From NCBI GenBank assembly GCA_964643045.1, contig CAZXSC010000001.1, forward strand, positions 62,001-126,000: a stretch of 64,000 nucleotides of DNA. Direction: 5' to 3'. Under the pieces are notes generated by a model. That model was not told the origin of the DNA. It saw nothing but the letters and a program-made list of their open reading frames with translations, and did no database searches. Of the stretch, positions 35,886 to 45,482 are shown piece after piece; within the stretch, counting starts at the first letter, position 1, and every line of letters starts with the position of its first letter. Source of the DNA: TMED23 sp964643045. GTDB taxonomy: Bacteria > Pseudomonadota > Alphaproteobacteria > Rhodospirillales > UBA2165. The translations under genes were made by a program, and so were the position numbers.

Positions 35886-37439
35886 TTAGTTCCCGTAATT
35901 TGCCATATTTGCAACTTTACCGATGCGGTTTAGAACGTCGGAGGGTTTGATTGGAATATTACCGTCAAACTCACATTCGCAAGCGGCAGCCATGGATCCG
36001 AGGATGCTCGCTATAACTTCATTATTCGTCGCAATCATCGCTAATGTAGCATAAGCAAGCAATGCGTCTCCTGCCCCTATGGGATCAACAACATTTTCAG
36101 CAAAGCTATCAATGGAAAAATAACCCCCGACATTTGAATCATTAGTCGGCTTATTAACAAATAACCCTCTCTCACCGAGTTTGAGAAGTAGTAGTTTACA
36201 TCCCGTCGCATTAGCAAGCTGACCTGATAAAGCTCCAACAGTAGAATCCTGATCGCCAAGTGCAAACCGGGCTTCACGTTCATTTGGCGTAATGAGGTCA
36301 AAACTCTTAAACTCGATGATATTACCCCATCGGCTAGCAACCTGGCTATCGGCAACGCGATAGGCGTTATTTGGGATAGCTTCTGTCAATAGTGGAACGG
36401 TGTGCTGATTAAATATACCATGACGGAAATCGGCAAAAACAACAGCATCAGTAGAAGCGTCGCGCACGCTATTCAATAAACGCTCCAAAATGGATTCTGA
36501 AATGGAACGATTATCAAGCGTGTCAACTTTCAGCAGGCGATAACCATTAGCTATGAAAGCATTCTTATTAGTTGTGGGCCGTGTTTCATCTATAATTGTG
36601 TTGCAGTGAATGCCCGCATCTTTCAATCCAGCGATGACAAACTCACTTAAGGCGTCATTACCGAGTACGCTGGAGAACGTTACATCGGCACCCGCAGCCC
36701 TTAAATGTTGGGCAACAATTCCTGCACCACCTATATAGTTGTCTTGGCCTTGATATTGAACGCTGAATGTTGGGGTTTTTGTTTGCCCACCAATGAGATT
36801 TGTTCGGGTGTAGCTATCGACAATTGTGTCGCCTACTACGTGGACCTTAAATCCAATCATTTTATCCAAGGCCGAACGTAAATCAGAGAAATTGAGTTTA
36901 TGGGTATGCATAACAGCTAGGAGTTTTTCCATCTGGATGTCGGGGGCTGACATTTTGATAAATTCTGAAGATGAATAGACTACGTCACCTGGCGTAAAAA
37001 TCATCTCGCCGCCAAAGCCTTCAACTACGTTAGCTTCCTCTTGGGTTGCTGCTGGTAAACCGTCGTCGCTATATTCAAAGCCTTTGGCAAAATAATCAGG
37101 ATTTAAAAACTTAAGCAATTCTAGCGGTTTTGCATTTTCGTCGATAATGACGTAATCCACCATTTCGAACGCGGCTAAATTTAAAGCTCGCAGACGTTGA
37201 GGAATATGAGGCCGATAAACACCCTTTTTAATATGAAGATCTGCGGTGATACTAGCAATAAGAATATCAGCTTTAGTTTTTGCGTACGCTAAATGCCGAA
37301 CGTGACCCGGATGGACAACGTCGAAAACACCGTGACACAGGATAACTTTCTTTTCGCGGGGAAATGGGCCTATAAGATCTGCAAGCTCATGCCGAGTTTT
37401 TAGCTTGAATTCGTATTCTTTAAAGAATTCTGCGGTCAT
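35886..37439 (-). CDS. Bifunctional nucleotidyltransferase/PfkB sugar kinase, HldE-like with reversed domain order
   Basis: Protein of 517 residues. The N-terminal part (about 30-165) is a cytidylyltransferase-like nucleotidyltransferase with CHGVFDVVHPGH (35-46, HxGH motif). The C-terminal part (about 200-517) is a PfkB/ribokinase-type kinase with DNYIGGAGIVAQ and DPIGAGDALLAY. HldE of E. coli has kinase first and adenylyltransferase second. The reaction likely joins sugar phosphorylation at C1 with NMP transfer, giving an ADP-, GDP- or CDP-heptose or octose. It pairs with the GmhA- and GmhB-like proteins downstream of it in the pathway. Its ATG overlaps the preceding epimerase stop as ATGA. 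Confidence 0.88.
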   Translation of the reverse strand: MTAEFFKEYEFKLKTRHELADLIGPFPREKKVILCHGVFDVVHPGHVRHLAYAKTKADILIASITADLHIKKGVYRPHIPQRLRALNLAAFEMVDYVIIDENAKPLELLKFLNPDYFAKGFEYSDDGLPAATQEEANVVEGFGGEMIFTPGDVVYSSSEFIKMSAPDIQMEKLLAVMHTHKLNFSDLRSALDKMIGFKVHVVGDTIVDSYTRTNLIGGQTKTPTFSVQYQGQDNYIGGAGIVAQHLRAAGADVTFSSVLGNDALSEFVIAGLKDAGIHCNTIIDETRPTTNKNAFIANGYRLLKVDTLDNRSISESILERLLNSVRDASTDAVVFADFRHGIFNQHTVPLLTEAIPNNAYRVADSQVASRWGNIIEFKSFDLITPNEREARFALGDQDSTVGALSGQLANATGCKLLLLKLGERGLFVNKPTNDSNVGGYFSIDSFAENVVDPIGAGDALLAYATLAMIATNNEVIASILGSMAAACECEFDGNIPIKPSDVLNRIGKVANMANYGN

Positions 37440-38440
37440 TGTTTTGTCTTTGTATTCATATATTTGAACCAGGGTTTAGTTGCTTCCTTAATACTATTTG
37501 GATCCCAAAGTGGAGCATCTTTCCAAGTATCAATTTCTACCAGCATTTTTTTAACACCCTCTTCAAACGAAATTTCAGGCTTCCATTCGAGTTCAGTCAA
37601 GGCCTTTGTGATGTCCGCCCAAGTACAATCTGGTTCACCGGGTCGTTTGGGCACATAGACAACATCGCCCTCTAGCAATTCCACAAGTGTATTTACTGTT
37701 TGCGGATTGCCAGCGCCGATATTGTAAATCTCACCTGACCGATTTGTCATTGCCGCTGCGTAAAATGCCTTAGCAACATCCGTTACGTATATAAAGTCAC
37801 GATCTTGCATGCCATCGCCAACGACAGTAAAAGGTTTTCCGGCCAATTTTTGTTTGAAGAAAACGCCGAAAACGGCACCGTATGCGCCAGTTGTTCGGAC
37901 CCGCGTACCATAGGCATTGAAAATCCGAACGGCGTTGGCTGGCAAGCCGTAGACATGTTGCCAATGAAAAACAGCTTGTTCACCTTGATATTTGCTTAAT
38001 GCATAAGGATATTGTGGTTGGATCGGTTGATCTTCCCTGGTTGGGACATCGGCTAAGCCGTAGCATGACGATGACGCAGCATAGATAAACTTCTGGACGC
38101 CTGCTACCCGAGCACATTCCAATACGCGCACTGTTCCCTGAACATTAACTTCCATATAATCGAGGGGATGTTCGATCGAAGGAACGATGTCACCAATACC
38201 GGCAAAGTGAAACACGAACCGAGCGTCGTCGAAAATCGATCCTTCTGGATCCAGTCCCCGGATATCGCAGCACTCAAGCGTTACGTTCTCGTTATTGGTA
38301 TGATTAGCGAGGTTTTTTTCATGTCCACCAGTCATGTTATCAATGATGCGAACTCGAAAACCGTTATCAACCAAAAGGTCAACCATGTGGCTACCGATAA
38401 ACCCGGCGCCACCAGTAACCATGGCTATAGGCAAACCCAT
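37436..38440 (-). CDS. Nucleotide-sugar epimerase/dehydratase (extended SDR)
   Basis: Extended SDR of 334 residues: VTGGAGFIGSH (8-18), AASSSCYG near 121, catalytic Y146 and K150 (YALSK), FNAYGTRVR near 176 and DRDFIYVTDVA near 211. GalE- or WbpP-like 4-epimerase is one possibility; for a heptose or octose nucleotide an epimerase at C4 or C6 also fits. The start ATG is clear. It is one base after the next epimerase gene. Confidence 0.82.
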   Translation of the reverse strand: MGLPIAMVTGGAGFIGSHMVDLLVDNGFRVRIIDNMTGGHEKNLANHTNNENVTLECCDIRGLDPEGSIFDDARFVFHFAGIGDIVPSIEHPLDYMEVNVQGTVRVLECARVAGVQKFIYAASSSCYGLADVPTREDQPIQPQYPYALSKYQGEQAVFHWQHVYGLPANAVRIFNAYGTRVRTTGAYGAVFGVFFKQKLAGKPFTVVGDGMQDRDFIYVTDVAKAFYAAAMTNRSGEIYNIGAGNPQTVNTLVELLEGDVVYVPKRPGEPDCTWADITKALTELEWKPEISFEEGVKKMLVEIDTWKDAPLWDPNSIKEATKPWFKYMNTKTKQ

Positions 38441-39454
38441 TTAAGCAGCGCTGATCTTTTTCATTGTGCGGACATTGAAGTAATTATCATTATCGAAGCT
38501 ATCAGGTAATTTGCCGTCACGGAATGCCTTGCATAATCCGCGAATAGCATCTTCTACACTATATTGAGGCTTGAAGCCAAGAACTTCAGTAACCTTGTCT
38601 GAGTTGATATGATATGAACGCAAATCATCTGACGATGTTACTTCTATATTAATTTCGTCTTTATCCGGAAATTCTTCGGCCACGACCCGTTTGACCGTTT
38701 TGGCAATTTTCATGATACTCATGTTCTCGTAGCCACAATTGAAAATCTCATTAGCGATTTTTTCATCTGGTGCTTCAAGCAGAACTTTACAAAGATCAGC
38801 ATAATCCTGAATATGGAGGTTTGGGCGCAACTGACTGCCGCCAAAGACAGTGATATTGCCTTTATTGACGGCAAGATTGGTCAAAATATTGACCGATACA
38901 TCAAGCCTTTGACGCGGCCCGTAGCCACATACGGTTGCCGGCCGATAAACCACACCGACAAAGTTTTCATCAGTGTGATTGAACAGGATCGGCTCACACG
39001 CCCCTTTGTATTTGTTGTAAAGCGTCAGCGGTACCAATGGGTGGTCTTCTTTAACATTAGGTTCTTCACTAATACCGTAAACTGAACTTGATGACGCATA
39101 AATAAAGCGTTTAACACCGGCTTTCTTTGCAGCGATAACAATTGGTTCAAAAGCATTCATGTTTACGGTCGTCGAAAGGTTTTCGTCTAATTCAAAGCTG
39201 GCATCATTTGAAATACAAGCCAGATGGAGAACTGCGTCTACACCCGCCATAAGTGGTTCTAGCTTCCCAATATCTCTGATATCGCCTTGAATAACCGTCA
39301 AATTTGGATTGTCCAAGGGTAAAAAATTAGATCCATAATACTGGATGTCATAAACGGTTACGTTGTAACCCATGTCCAACATTTGTGGCACTAACACGCT
39401 ACCACAGTATCCTGCTCCGCCGGTCACAAGAACATGATTAAATTTAGGTGTCAT
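38441..39454 (-). CDS. Nucleotide-sugar epimerase (extended SDR)
   Basis: Extended SDR of 337 residues: VTGGAGYCGSV (10-20), SSSSVYG near 122, catalytic Y146 and K150 (YNKYK), and RPATVCGYGPR near 172. The substitution of cysteine in the NAD loop and the CGYGPR stretch are seen in heptose- and lipid-linked-sugar epimerases. Together with 37436-38440 it offers two epimerisation steps in the same module. Substrate not determined from sequence. Confidence 0.82.
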   Translation of the reverse strand: MTPKFNHVLVTGGAGYCGSVLVPQMLDMGYNVTVYDIQYYGSNFLPLDNPNLTVIQGDIRDIGKLEPLMAGVDAVLHLACISNDASFELDENLSTTVNMNAFEPIVIAAKKAGVKRFIYASSSSVYGISEEPNVKEDHPLVPLTLYNKYKGACEPILFNHTDENFVGVVYRPATVCGYGPRQRLDVSVNILTNLAVNKGNITVFGGSQLRPNLHIQDYADLCKVLLEAPDEKIANEIFNCGYENMSIMKIAKTVKRVVAEEFPDKDEINIEVTSSDDLRSYHINSDKVTEVLGFKPQYSVEDAIRGLCKAFRDGKLPDSFDNDNYFNVRTMKKISAA

Positions 39455-39478
39455 AATTTTGATAACTCCAATTTGGAT

Positions 39479-40216
39479 TTACTCGCTTTTTTTGGTTATG
39501 TTTATTGTGTATCCGGCTGCTTTTGCATCGTCATAGAACATTCGCACAGTTTCTAGGCTAAACTCAGCGAGGTCTTTTTCAAGTGATTTCAGTTTGCCCA
39601 GAACATCTGCCGTTGCCGTTATAATATGGCAGCCAACTTCATTGGCTTGAATAATATTTAAAAGCTCGCGTGGGCTAGCCCATAACAGCTCAGCTTTCGG
39701 TAAAAATTTTAAGACTTCCACACACTCGCGCATAATTGGCATAGGGTCCAATCCGGTATCTGCGATCCTGCCCGCAAAAACAGAAACAATGGCCGATGTT
39801 CCAGGTGATAAATTTTCAGCGACAGCTTTAACTTGCTCAAGTGTCATGATAGCGGTGATGTTTAACTGAACGCCGTTTGTCGAAAGTTCTTTTATAATTG
39901 GGCCTGTAAATTCGCCTTGGGTATTTGTTACGGGGATCTTCACATTCACGTTTGAACCCCAGGAAGCGATTACTTTAGCTTGGGCCAACATATCAGCTAA
40001 GTCATCAGCAAAAACTTCAAAACTAACGGGGCGATCGGGTATGGCAGCTAGAACCTGTTTGGCAAAATTTTCATAATTCGTGATTCCAACTTTATTCATC
40101 AGCGTTGGGTTGGTAGTAAAACCCTTTATTTTAGGGTTTTTATAAAGGGTTACCATGCTATCTAGGTCTGCCCCATCGGCAAATAATTTTACTTTTAATT
40201 GGTCTACACTTGGCAT
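39479..40216 (-). CDS. Transaldolase family protein
   Basis: Aldolase of 245 residues. The N-terminal KLFADGADLDSM and GFTTNPTLM near 32 are family signatures; the Schiff-base lysine is K93 in NVNVKIPVT, and VFAGRIADTGLDP near 150 and WASPRELLN near 183 are also conserved. It transfers a three-carbon dihydroxyacetone unit. It lies between the GmhB-like gene and the epimerases, so it may produce the C7 or C8 ketose phosphate used here, as LmbR does in lincosamide octose synthesis. The link to LmbR is inference. Confidence 0.88.
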   Translation of the reverse strand: MPSVDQLKVKLFADGADLDSMVTLYKNPKIKGFTTNPTLMNKVGITNYENFAKQVLAAIPDRPVSFEVFADDLADMLAQAKVIASWGSNVNVKIPVTNTQGEFTGPIIKELSTNGVQLNITAIMTLEQVKAVAENLSPGTSAIVSVFAGRIADTGLDPMPIMRECVEVLKFLPKAELLWASPRELLNIIQANEVGCHIITATADVLGKLKSLEKDLAEFSLETVRMFYDDAKAAGYTINITKKSE

Positions 40217-40777
40217 CTATTTGTCCATGTTACGTGAAAGGATCGTATCTACTGCGTCTATCAAGGAAGAAACTATAACATCCGGCTGATCGACTATTTT
40301 TTCAGCATAATTATTGTTGATAAAAATTGTGGTGCAACCTGCCGCGTTACCGGCTGAAATATCGCTCCATCTGTCGCCGATCATATAACTGTTGGAAACG
40401 TCAGCGTGTAAGTCGCCTGCAGCCTCTAAAATCATACCGGGCTTCGGTTTTCTGCAATAGCAGCCATCTGTTTTAGCATGATAGCATACCTTAACAATAT
40501 CGATCGGAAGCTTTGAAAGTAATTTGGTATTCATCTGATCAATTATTTTTTTCTCAACTGTACCGTTTCCGACATCAGGTTGGTTAGTTACAACGGCCAA
40601 GGCAAACCCATTTTTTTTTAAAGCCGAAAGCGCTTCAAGGGTGCCGGAAAGGATATTGAAATCTTCAAATTTTTTTGGTGCATACGGCTTACCATCTATG
40701 ACCTCAGTATGATTCAAAACACCGTCGCGGTCGAGGAAAATAGTCGGTCGGACTGGATTGTCGACCTTGGCTACCAT
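40217..40777 (-). CDS. gmhB: HAD-IIIA phosphatase, GmhB-like (heptose bisphosphate phosphatase)
   Basis: Phosphatase of 186 residues: motif I FLDRDGVLN (D16, D18), VVTNQPDVG near 62, and a zinc site CYH...CYC with C98, H100, C106 and C108, a hallmark of GmhB. KPKPGM near 110 and GDRWSDISAGNAAG near 139 complete the fold. GmhB takes phosphate from C7 of heptose 1,7-bisphosphate. It abuts transaldolase and overlaps the SIS gene, matching a heptose- or octose-activation pathway. Confidence 0.9.
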   Translation of the reverse strand: MVAKVDNPVRPTIFLDRDGVLNHTEVIDGKPYAPKKFEDFNILSGTLEALSALKKNGFALAVVTNQPDVGNGTVEKKIIDQMNTKLLSKLPIDIVKVCYHAKTDGCYCRKPKPGMILEAAGDLHADVSNSYMIGDRWSDISAGNAAGCTTIFINNNYAEKIVDQPDVIVSSLIDAVDTILSRNMDK

Positions 40778-41355
40778 TTAGTACCTTTTATTTGAAGTTT
40801 TGGGTGCGACACCAAGCAGTGCCACACAACGGCCTGAAAAGCTTCGGTGTGTGGTGTGATATGATTTGCCGCAACCGTCGGGACGACGATCACTTCATCG
40901 CCTATCATTTTTGTATGTCCCGTTTCTCGTCCGACAACGCCAAATATTTTCATTTTGCGTGATTTAGCTTCATCTAAGGCTTTTACAATATTCACGCTCA
41001 CATTGTGTTTTGCGTCACCGCCGCCAACGGAGAATACCAATACCGCATCATTGGCCGTGGCCTGGCTTCCTTGAAGCCAGGCTGAAAATACTGTGTCCCA
41101 TCCTTCGTCATTGGTCCGCGCGGTCAGCTCTGAAACATTGTCAACTGGCGAATAAGTTTCGATGCCACATAGTTTCCGAAAATCGTTTACAGCATGCGAA
41201 GAATTTGCGGCGCTCCCACCAACCCCAATTATAAATAATCTGCCACCGGACTCACGTAGAGCAAGAAGTTCATTCGCCAATCTTTCAATAGCAATGTGAT
41301 CAATAGATTTTGCAATATCTGATACCTGTTTAAAATATATTTCAGTATGTGTCAT
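40771..41355 (-). CDS. gmhA: SIS-domain sugar phosphate isomerase, GmhA-like
   Basis: SIS protein of 194 residues: GVGGSAANSSHA (44-55) in the phosphate loop, VFSVGGGDAKHNVS near 107, and TPHTEAFQAVVWH near 168. GmhA converts sedoheptulose 7-phosphate to heptose 7-phosphate. Here it is followed by GmhB-like and HldE-like enzymes, the same order of reactions. LmbN, the isomerase of octose synthesis, has the same fold, so an octulose phosphate is also possible. Confidence 0.88.
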   Translation of the reverse strand: MTHTEIYFKQVSDIAKSIDHIAIERLANELLALRESGGRLFIIGVGGSAANSSHAVNDFRKLCGIETYSPVDNVSELTARTNDEGWDTVFSAWLQGSQATANDAVLVFSVGGGDAKHNVSVNIVKALDEAKSRKMKIFGVVGRETGHTKMIGDEVIVVPTVAANHITPHTEAFQAVVWHCLVSHPKLQIKGTKW

Positions 41356-41370
41356 ATTATCAAAAGACCC

Positions 41371-43134
41371 TTATAATTTTTGCATTTTCACTAATTTGGA
41401 AAAATGGCCGCCGTTATTTATTAGCTGACTAAAATTCCCACTCTCAATAATTTTTCCACTGTCAAGTACATATATGCTATTTGCCTTTTTAATGGTTGAT
41501 AATCGATGAGCAATAATGAGCAAAGTTGTTTTGCGGGCAATTTTTTCAATCGAATCTTGAATTAACCGCTCGCTCTCGGTGTCTAGAGCACTTGTTGCTT
41601 CATCTAATAAAAGCAGATCAGGTTTACGTACCAAAGCCCTTGCTAAGGCGATTCGTTGCACTTGCCCGCCGGATAATTGGACACCGCGATCACCTACGAT
41701 CGTTTCAAGGCCGTTTTCAAGCTCGTTGATGAATTCGTTTGCATTCGCCTGACGACAGGCTTCTATTATATCATCGTTTGAAGCGGTTGGTTGAGCCCAT
41801 AAAATATTTTTTCGGACAGACTCGTTGAAAAGAGAACTTTGTTGGGGCACGTAACCAAGACATTTTTTATATGATGTGATATCAAATTTATCGAAGGTTA
41901 AATCATTGATAATTATTTTTCCGTCGCTGATTTCATGAAGACCTAAGAGTATATCAGCAATAGTTGACTTGCCTGCACCAGAGGCTCCAACTAATGCGGT
42001 TATTTCGTTCTTTGGGATAATTAAATTAATGTTTTCAAGAACGTTCTTCTTACCGGTATATGAAAAAGTGACATTATTAAATATTATAGGTTTTTTTAAA
42101 TTGTCGAACTTGATTGTTCCAAAATTTGGCCGGTTAGTTTTTGCCTCGCTTCGTATATTGTTAATCTTCTCATAGCTAGGAACAAGTGTTAGCAGCTGAT
42201 TCATGTTTGTTGATATTGCTCTTAATACGGCTGAAAGCCTATGGAAGGCTAGCAACATGACCACCGTTTCTGATATGCCAATGTTCAATTTTTGACCAAT
42301 TATATATGTGAAGAAAACTAAAATGATGCCAATAGGGTTATAGGCATAGAATACGGCGGACTGAATTATTTGAAGATTAATAGAAGTTTTGCGAACTTTA
42401 GAGAATGATTTATCTAGTCGTTCTACTTCTTGAGTTTCATTTGCAAATCCAGAAATAATGCCGATATTTGAGAGAATTTCTTGTAATGTTGAACTAAATT
42501 CATTTGATACTTCAACATTTTTTTTCCCCCAATTGTATAGATGTTTTTGAGCTATCCTTAGGGGTGAAATTAATATGATAGCAAAAAAAATTGCTAGTGC
42601 TGATGTTTGTACGGAAATGTAAAAAGGTATAGCCAATAATACACCAGCTTGGATAAAGGGAGCAATTGATCGCGAAAGGGAGGTGAATGCATCTGCAACC
42701 TGCGCCACCTCTTTTATCATCACATTTATAAAATCACCTTGTCTCTTTCGATTTATGAAATTCATGCTGGAATAAAGCAAATCCTCGCATAAACCCAATG
42801 TGTAGGCTCTTCTAACGATAAATTGGCTCTTCAAAAGAAAATAAGTAATACCTACAGATATAAGACTACTAGCGACGCTCAAGGATACAAAAAGCGATAT
42901 AAATCCCACTAAATTATCCGGCTGAATTCCAAAACTCTGGCATACATCAAAAATGGATTTGGCAATACCTTGAGGTGCATTTTCATTAGTAACTAATGCG
43001 ACGATCGGAGCGATTGAAATTACGTTGGCTGTATCAACAATAACGAGGAGCAAAGCCAAGCCTATATTAACAATAAATAAGCGAGGAAACTTGTTAAACA
43101 AGCCTGAGCAAAAGAAAAATAATAATTTAAGCAT
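41371..43134 (-). CDS. ABC transporter, fused permease-ATPase (glycan flippase-like)
   Basis: MsbA/PglK-type half transporter of 587 residues. The N-terminal permease domain has about six membrane segments (near 20-45, 75-100, 155-195 and 260-300). The ATPase has Walker A GASGAGKST (383-391), LSGGQ (487-491) and LLLLDEATSALD near 508, with the H-loop IIAHRLS. It likely flips a lipid-linked oligosaccharide or exports the glycan across the inner membrane. There is no separate Wzx or Wzm/Wzt pair in the window, so this may be the exporter for the locus. Confidence 0.9.
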   Translation of the reverse strand: MLKLLFFFCSGLFNKFPRLFIVNIGLALLLVIVDTANVISIAPIVALVTNENAPQGIAKSIFDVCQSFGIQPDNLVGFISLFVSLSVASSLISVGITYFLLKSQFIVRRAYTLGLCEDLLYSSMNFINRKRQGDFINVMIKEVAQVADAFTSLSRSIAPFIQAGVLLAIPFYISVQTSALAIFFAIILISPLRIAQKHLYNWGKKNVEVSNEFSSTLQEILSNIGIISGFANETQEVERLDKSFSKVRKTSINLQIIQSAVFYAYNPIGIILVFFTYIIGQKLNIGISETVVMLLAFHRLSAVLRAISTNMNQLLTLVPSYEKINNIRSEAKTNRPNFGTIKFDNLKKPIIFNNVTFSYTGKKNVLENINLIIPKNEITALVGASGAGKSTIADILLGLHEISDGKIIINDLTFDKFDITSYKKCLGYVPQQSSLFNESVRKNILWAQPTASNDDIIEACRQANANEFINELENGLETIVGDRGVQLSGGQVQRIALARALVRKPDLLLLDEATSALDTESERLIQDSIEKIARKTTLLIIAHRLSTIKKANSIYVLDSGKIIESGNFSQLINNGGHFSKLVKMQKL

Positions 43135-43175
43135 TATATCTTGCCGGGTTTAGTAAGCTCTAGTTTCAGAATCAT

Positions 43176-44411
43176 TTATCGATAGGTAGAGTGATCGGAT
43201 GGGCGTTCGTAGATGTTGGCCAATAGTTCCCAAGATGCTTCGCCTTTAGATGTCGGAGAACGTAAAAAAGAATCCTCATATTTTTTATAAAGGGTTTCAT
43301 CAACATGCGGTATTTTAAATTCCGAAGAAACACTTGATACATGGTCGATGTTTAGTCTTTTTTGACCAAACCAACTTGAACCACAAATTATATCTTTTTT
43401 AAACCATTTTGAATTAGGTAATGCTTCTATCTCATTGCTGGTTAGAAAAATTATTGGTTTCCGGTAAAGCGAAACATAGGAAAGGGCGGTGCTGAAGTGA
43501 GATAAGGTGAGTATGGATTGTTTTATTAATTCTGCTGTTTTATCTGTTATAATTTTCCGCCCCCCAAAAATATTTTTGTTCTTTTGGTTTGTATACGTAG
43601 TTTTCGGATGCGCAGCAATTATCACTTCGCAGCTTAAGTCTTTTTCTATTTTGTCAAATACTTTGCAAAGTGCAGGGTAATATGCCGCCTCTGAAACTGG
43701 GGGAATGGCATTTAAAATTTCATAATCGGGATGATTTGTTAAACCGGAGTCTATAAATACAGCAAATGCCGTATTAGCGAAATTAGTTGGCTTGTTGGTT
43801 TTAAATTGAATGAGTTCAACATCTGAGCTTGCTACATCGAGTATTTTGGCACGCCATTTGTGTGGTGCCGCGTTTACGTTATGTGGATTAACGAAGCCTG
43901 CTCTCATCCAAACGTAAGGAGGCGGTAACCTCCAATATGTCATACCTATTTTGATAATAAAGAAAAGACGATGAAAAATCCTCTCCGAGAGTGCTTTGAC
44001 GCAATTAATTTGATAGTAAACATACTCAAATAGATTAATGGAACCAGAAAAGTTTGGTAAAAAGCTATTTGGCACATTACCGAGCGAGGAGTGTACGTAG
44101 CGCAACTTTCTTTCTTTTATAGCTTCATAAATCCAAACATTTGATGTAACTGGAACAAATAAGCGAATAATATCCTGGTATGAAAGACCGTCTAATAGTT
44201 TGCCTACCTCATCAAAGTTCTTGGGTGTTTTTGCTTCGGGATGGCTTTTAAAATCACCCCGACTCAGTTTATCTGTATCGTATTGGAGCAATTTGCTAAA
44301 TTGGATAATCGTTATTTGATAGCCAAGTTTTTTCATTTCCTCACACCCGAATCGCCTCCAGTCACGTTCGGTGAAAATGTGTGGAAAAATTAAAACATAA
44401 TGTTTGGGCAT
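43176..44411 (-). CDS. Putative glycosyltransferase, GT-B-like (unrecognised family)
   Basis: Protein of 411 residues that I cannot assign firmly. Features include YVLIFPHIFTERDWRRFG at 5-22 (strand-helix start of a Rossmann fold), VIIAAHPKT near 273 and ILTLSHFSTALSYVSLYRKP near 305, where the serine-rich loop before a helix looks like the nucleotide-sugar site of GT-B enzymes such as capsule polymer or polysialyl transferases. No signal peptide. It sits between the PtmE-like and ABC transporter genes, which fits an assembly transferase. Confidence 0.5.
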   Translation of the reverse strand: MPKHYVLIFPHIFTERDWRRFGCEEMKKLGYQITIIQFSKLLQYDTDKLSRGDFKSHPEAKTPKNFDEVGKLLDGLSYQDIIRLFVPVTSNVWIYEAIKERKLRYVHSSLGNVPNSFLPNFSGSINLFEYVYYQINCVKALSERIFHRLFFIIKIGMTYWRLPPPYVWMRAGFVNPHNVNAAPHKWRAKILDVASSDVELIQFKTNKPTNFANTAFAVFIDSGLTNHPDYEILNAIPPVSEAAYYPALCKVFDKIEKDLSCEVIIAAHPKTTYTNQKNKNIFGGRKIITDKTAELIKQSILTLSHFSTALSYVSLYRKPIIFLTSNEIEALPNSKWFKKDIICGSSWFGQKRLNIDHVSSVSSEFKIPHVDETLYKKYEDSFLRSPTSKGEASWELLANIYERPSDHSTYR

Positions 44412-44444
44412 AAAAATTTGATAAAGTCTTTTAGGCTATAGTTA

Positions 44445-45482
44445 TTACGTATTATCCTTTGCCCGCTCCATGTCCTCAAATCGTCCAATATCTATCCAAT
44501 ATTCATGTATAGGAAAGGCCACACATTTTTTGCCATCTTTTATCAGGTGTTCGAAGAACGAAGGCATATCTATGGCCAGACCTTCTGGCAATTTTTTTAG
44601 AGTTTCTGGTTGTAGAATATAAATCCCCCCATTTACAAGAAATTGATGTATGGGCTTCTCATCAATTGATAAAATTGCCCCGTTATCAACTTCGACAACA
44701 CCAAACGGCACCTGATGATCATATTCCCGGACACCCATTGTAGCCTTGGCGTTGCTCTGGATATGAAAATTAAGCATCTCACTAATATTTACTTTGGTTA
44801 CCAGATCACCATTCATGACGATGATTGGTTGACCCCGAGCGTCGTCGATTAAACCTAAGGCTCCAGCAGTACCCAAGGGCGTATCTTCATCAAGGTAACG
44901 AATTTCGGATCCCCATTTTTCACCATTCCCAAAGTGTTTTTTAATCATATCACCTTTATAATTCACAGATATGTAGAATTTTCGGAAACCATATGAAATA
45001 AAATTCTCAATAATATTCTCAAGAAGCGGTTTTCCTCTAACTTCGATTAAAGGTTTTGGTTTTGCTTTGGTTAAAGGAAGTAAGCGTGTTCCTAACCCGC
45101 CAGCCATTAACACCACCCAGTTATTCCGTTTAATTTTTTTGTTATACAAAAGGTCTATAGTTACCAGATCAATAACGTTGTCATTTTCGTTGACGACAGG
45201 TACTTGATGAACTTTCCGTTCATTCATAGCTGCAAGAAGCTCATCCCTGTTGTAATTGGGCGTTATGCAAAAAGGTGATTTATTCATCACATTTTTAACA
45301 AAATTATCGATCGAAATTCCCTTCAATATACCTCTTCGAATGTCGCCGTCTGTTACTGTTCCAATAAGACATTTATTCTGATCGATGACCAAGGCGATCT
45401 GTAAAGCCGATTCTTCAATTATTTCAATCACGCTGCGAATTGGTGTATCAGGGGGTACAACTATTTGTTGCCAATTAGACAT
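44445..45482 (-). CDS. ptmE: CBS-domain nucleotidyltransferase, PtmE-like (GlcN-1-P guanylyltransferase)
   Basis: Protein of 345 residues. A CBS pair fills about 1-115 (IGTVTDGDIRRGIL, HQVPVVNEN), and the nucleotidyltransferase domain runs from about 122 (VLMAGGLGTRLLPLT) to the end (YWIDIGRFEDM). The same fusion is found in PtmE, which makes GDP-GlcN for legionaminic acid in Campylobacter. The ATG at 45482 follows GGGGA and overlaps legB by eight bases; an upstream start would read into legB. The legB/legC neighbours support this role, though a heptose-1-P guanylyltransferase is possible. Confidence 0.85.
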   Translation of the reverse strand: MSNWQQIVVPPDTPIRSVIEIIEESALQIALVIDQNKCLIGTVTDGDIRRGILKGISIDNFVKNVMNKSPFCITPNYNRDELLAAMNERKVHQVPVVNENDNVIDLVTIDLLYNKKIKRNNWVVLMAGGLGTRLLPLTKAKPKPLIEVRGKPLLENIIENFISYGFRKFYISVNYKGDMIKKHFGNGEKWGSEIRYLDEDTPLGTAGALGLIDDARGQPIIVMNGDLVTKVNISEMLNFHIQSNAKATMGVREYDHQVPFGVVEVDNGAILSIDEKPIHQFLVNGGIYILQPETLKKLPEGLAIDMPSFFEHLIKDGKKCVAFPIHEYWIDIGRFEDMERAKDNT

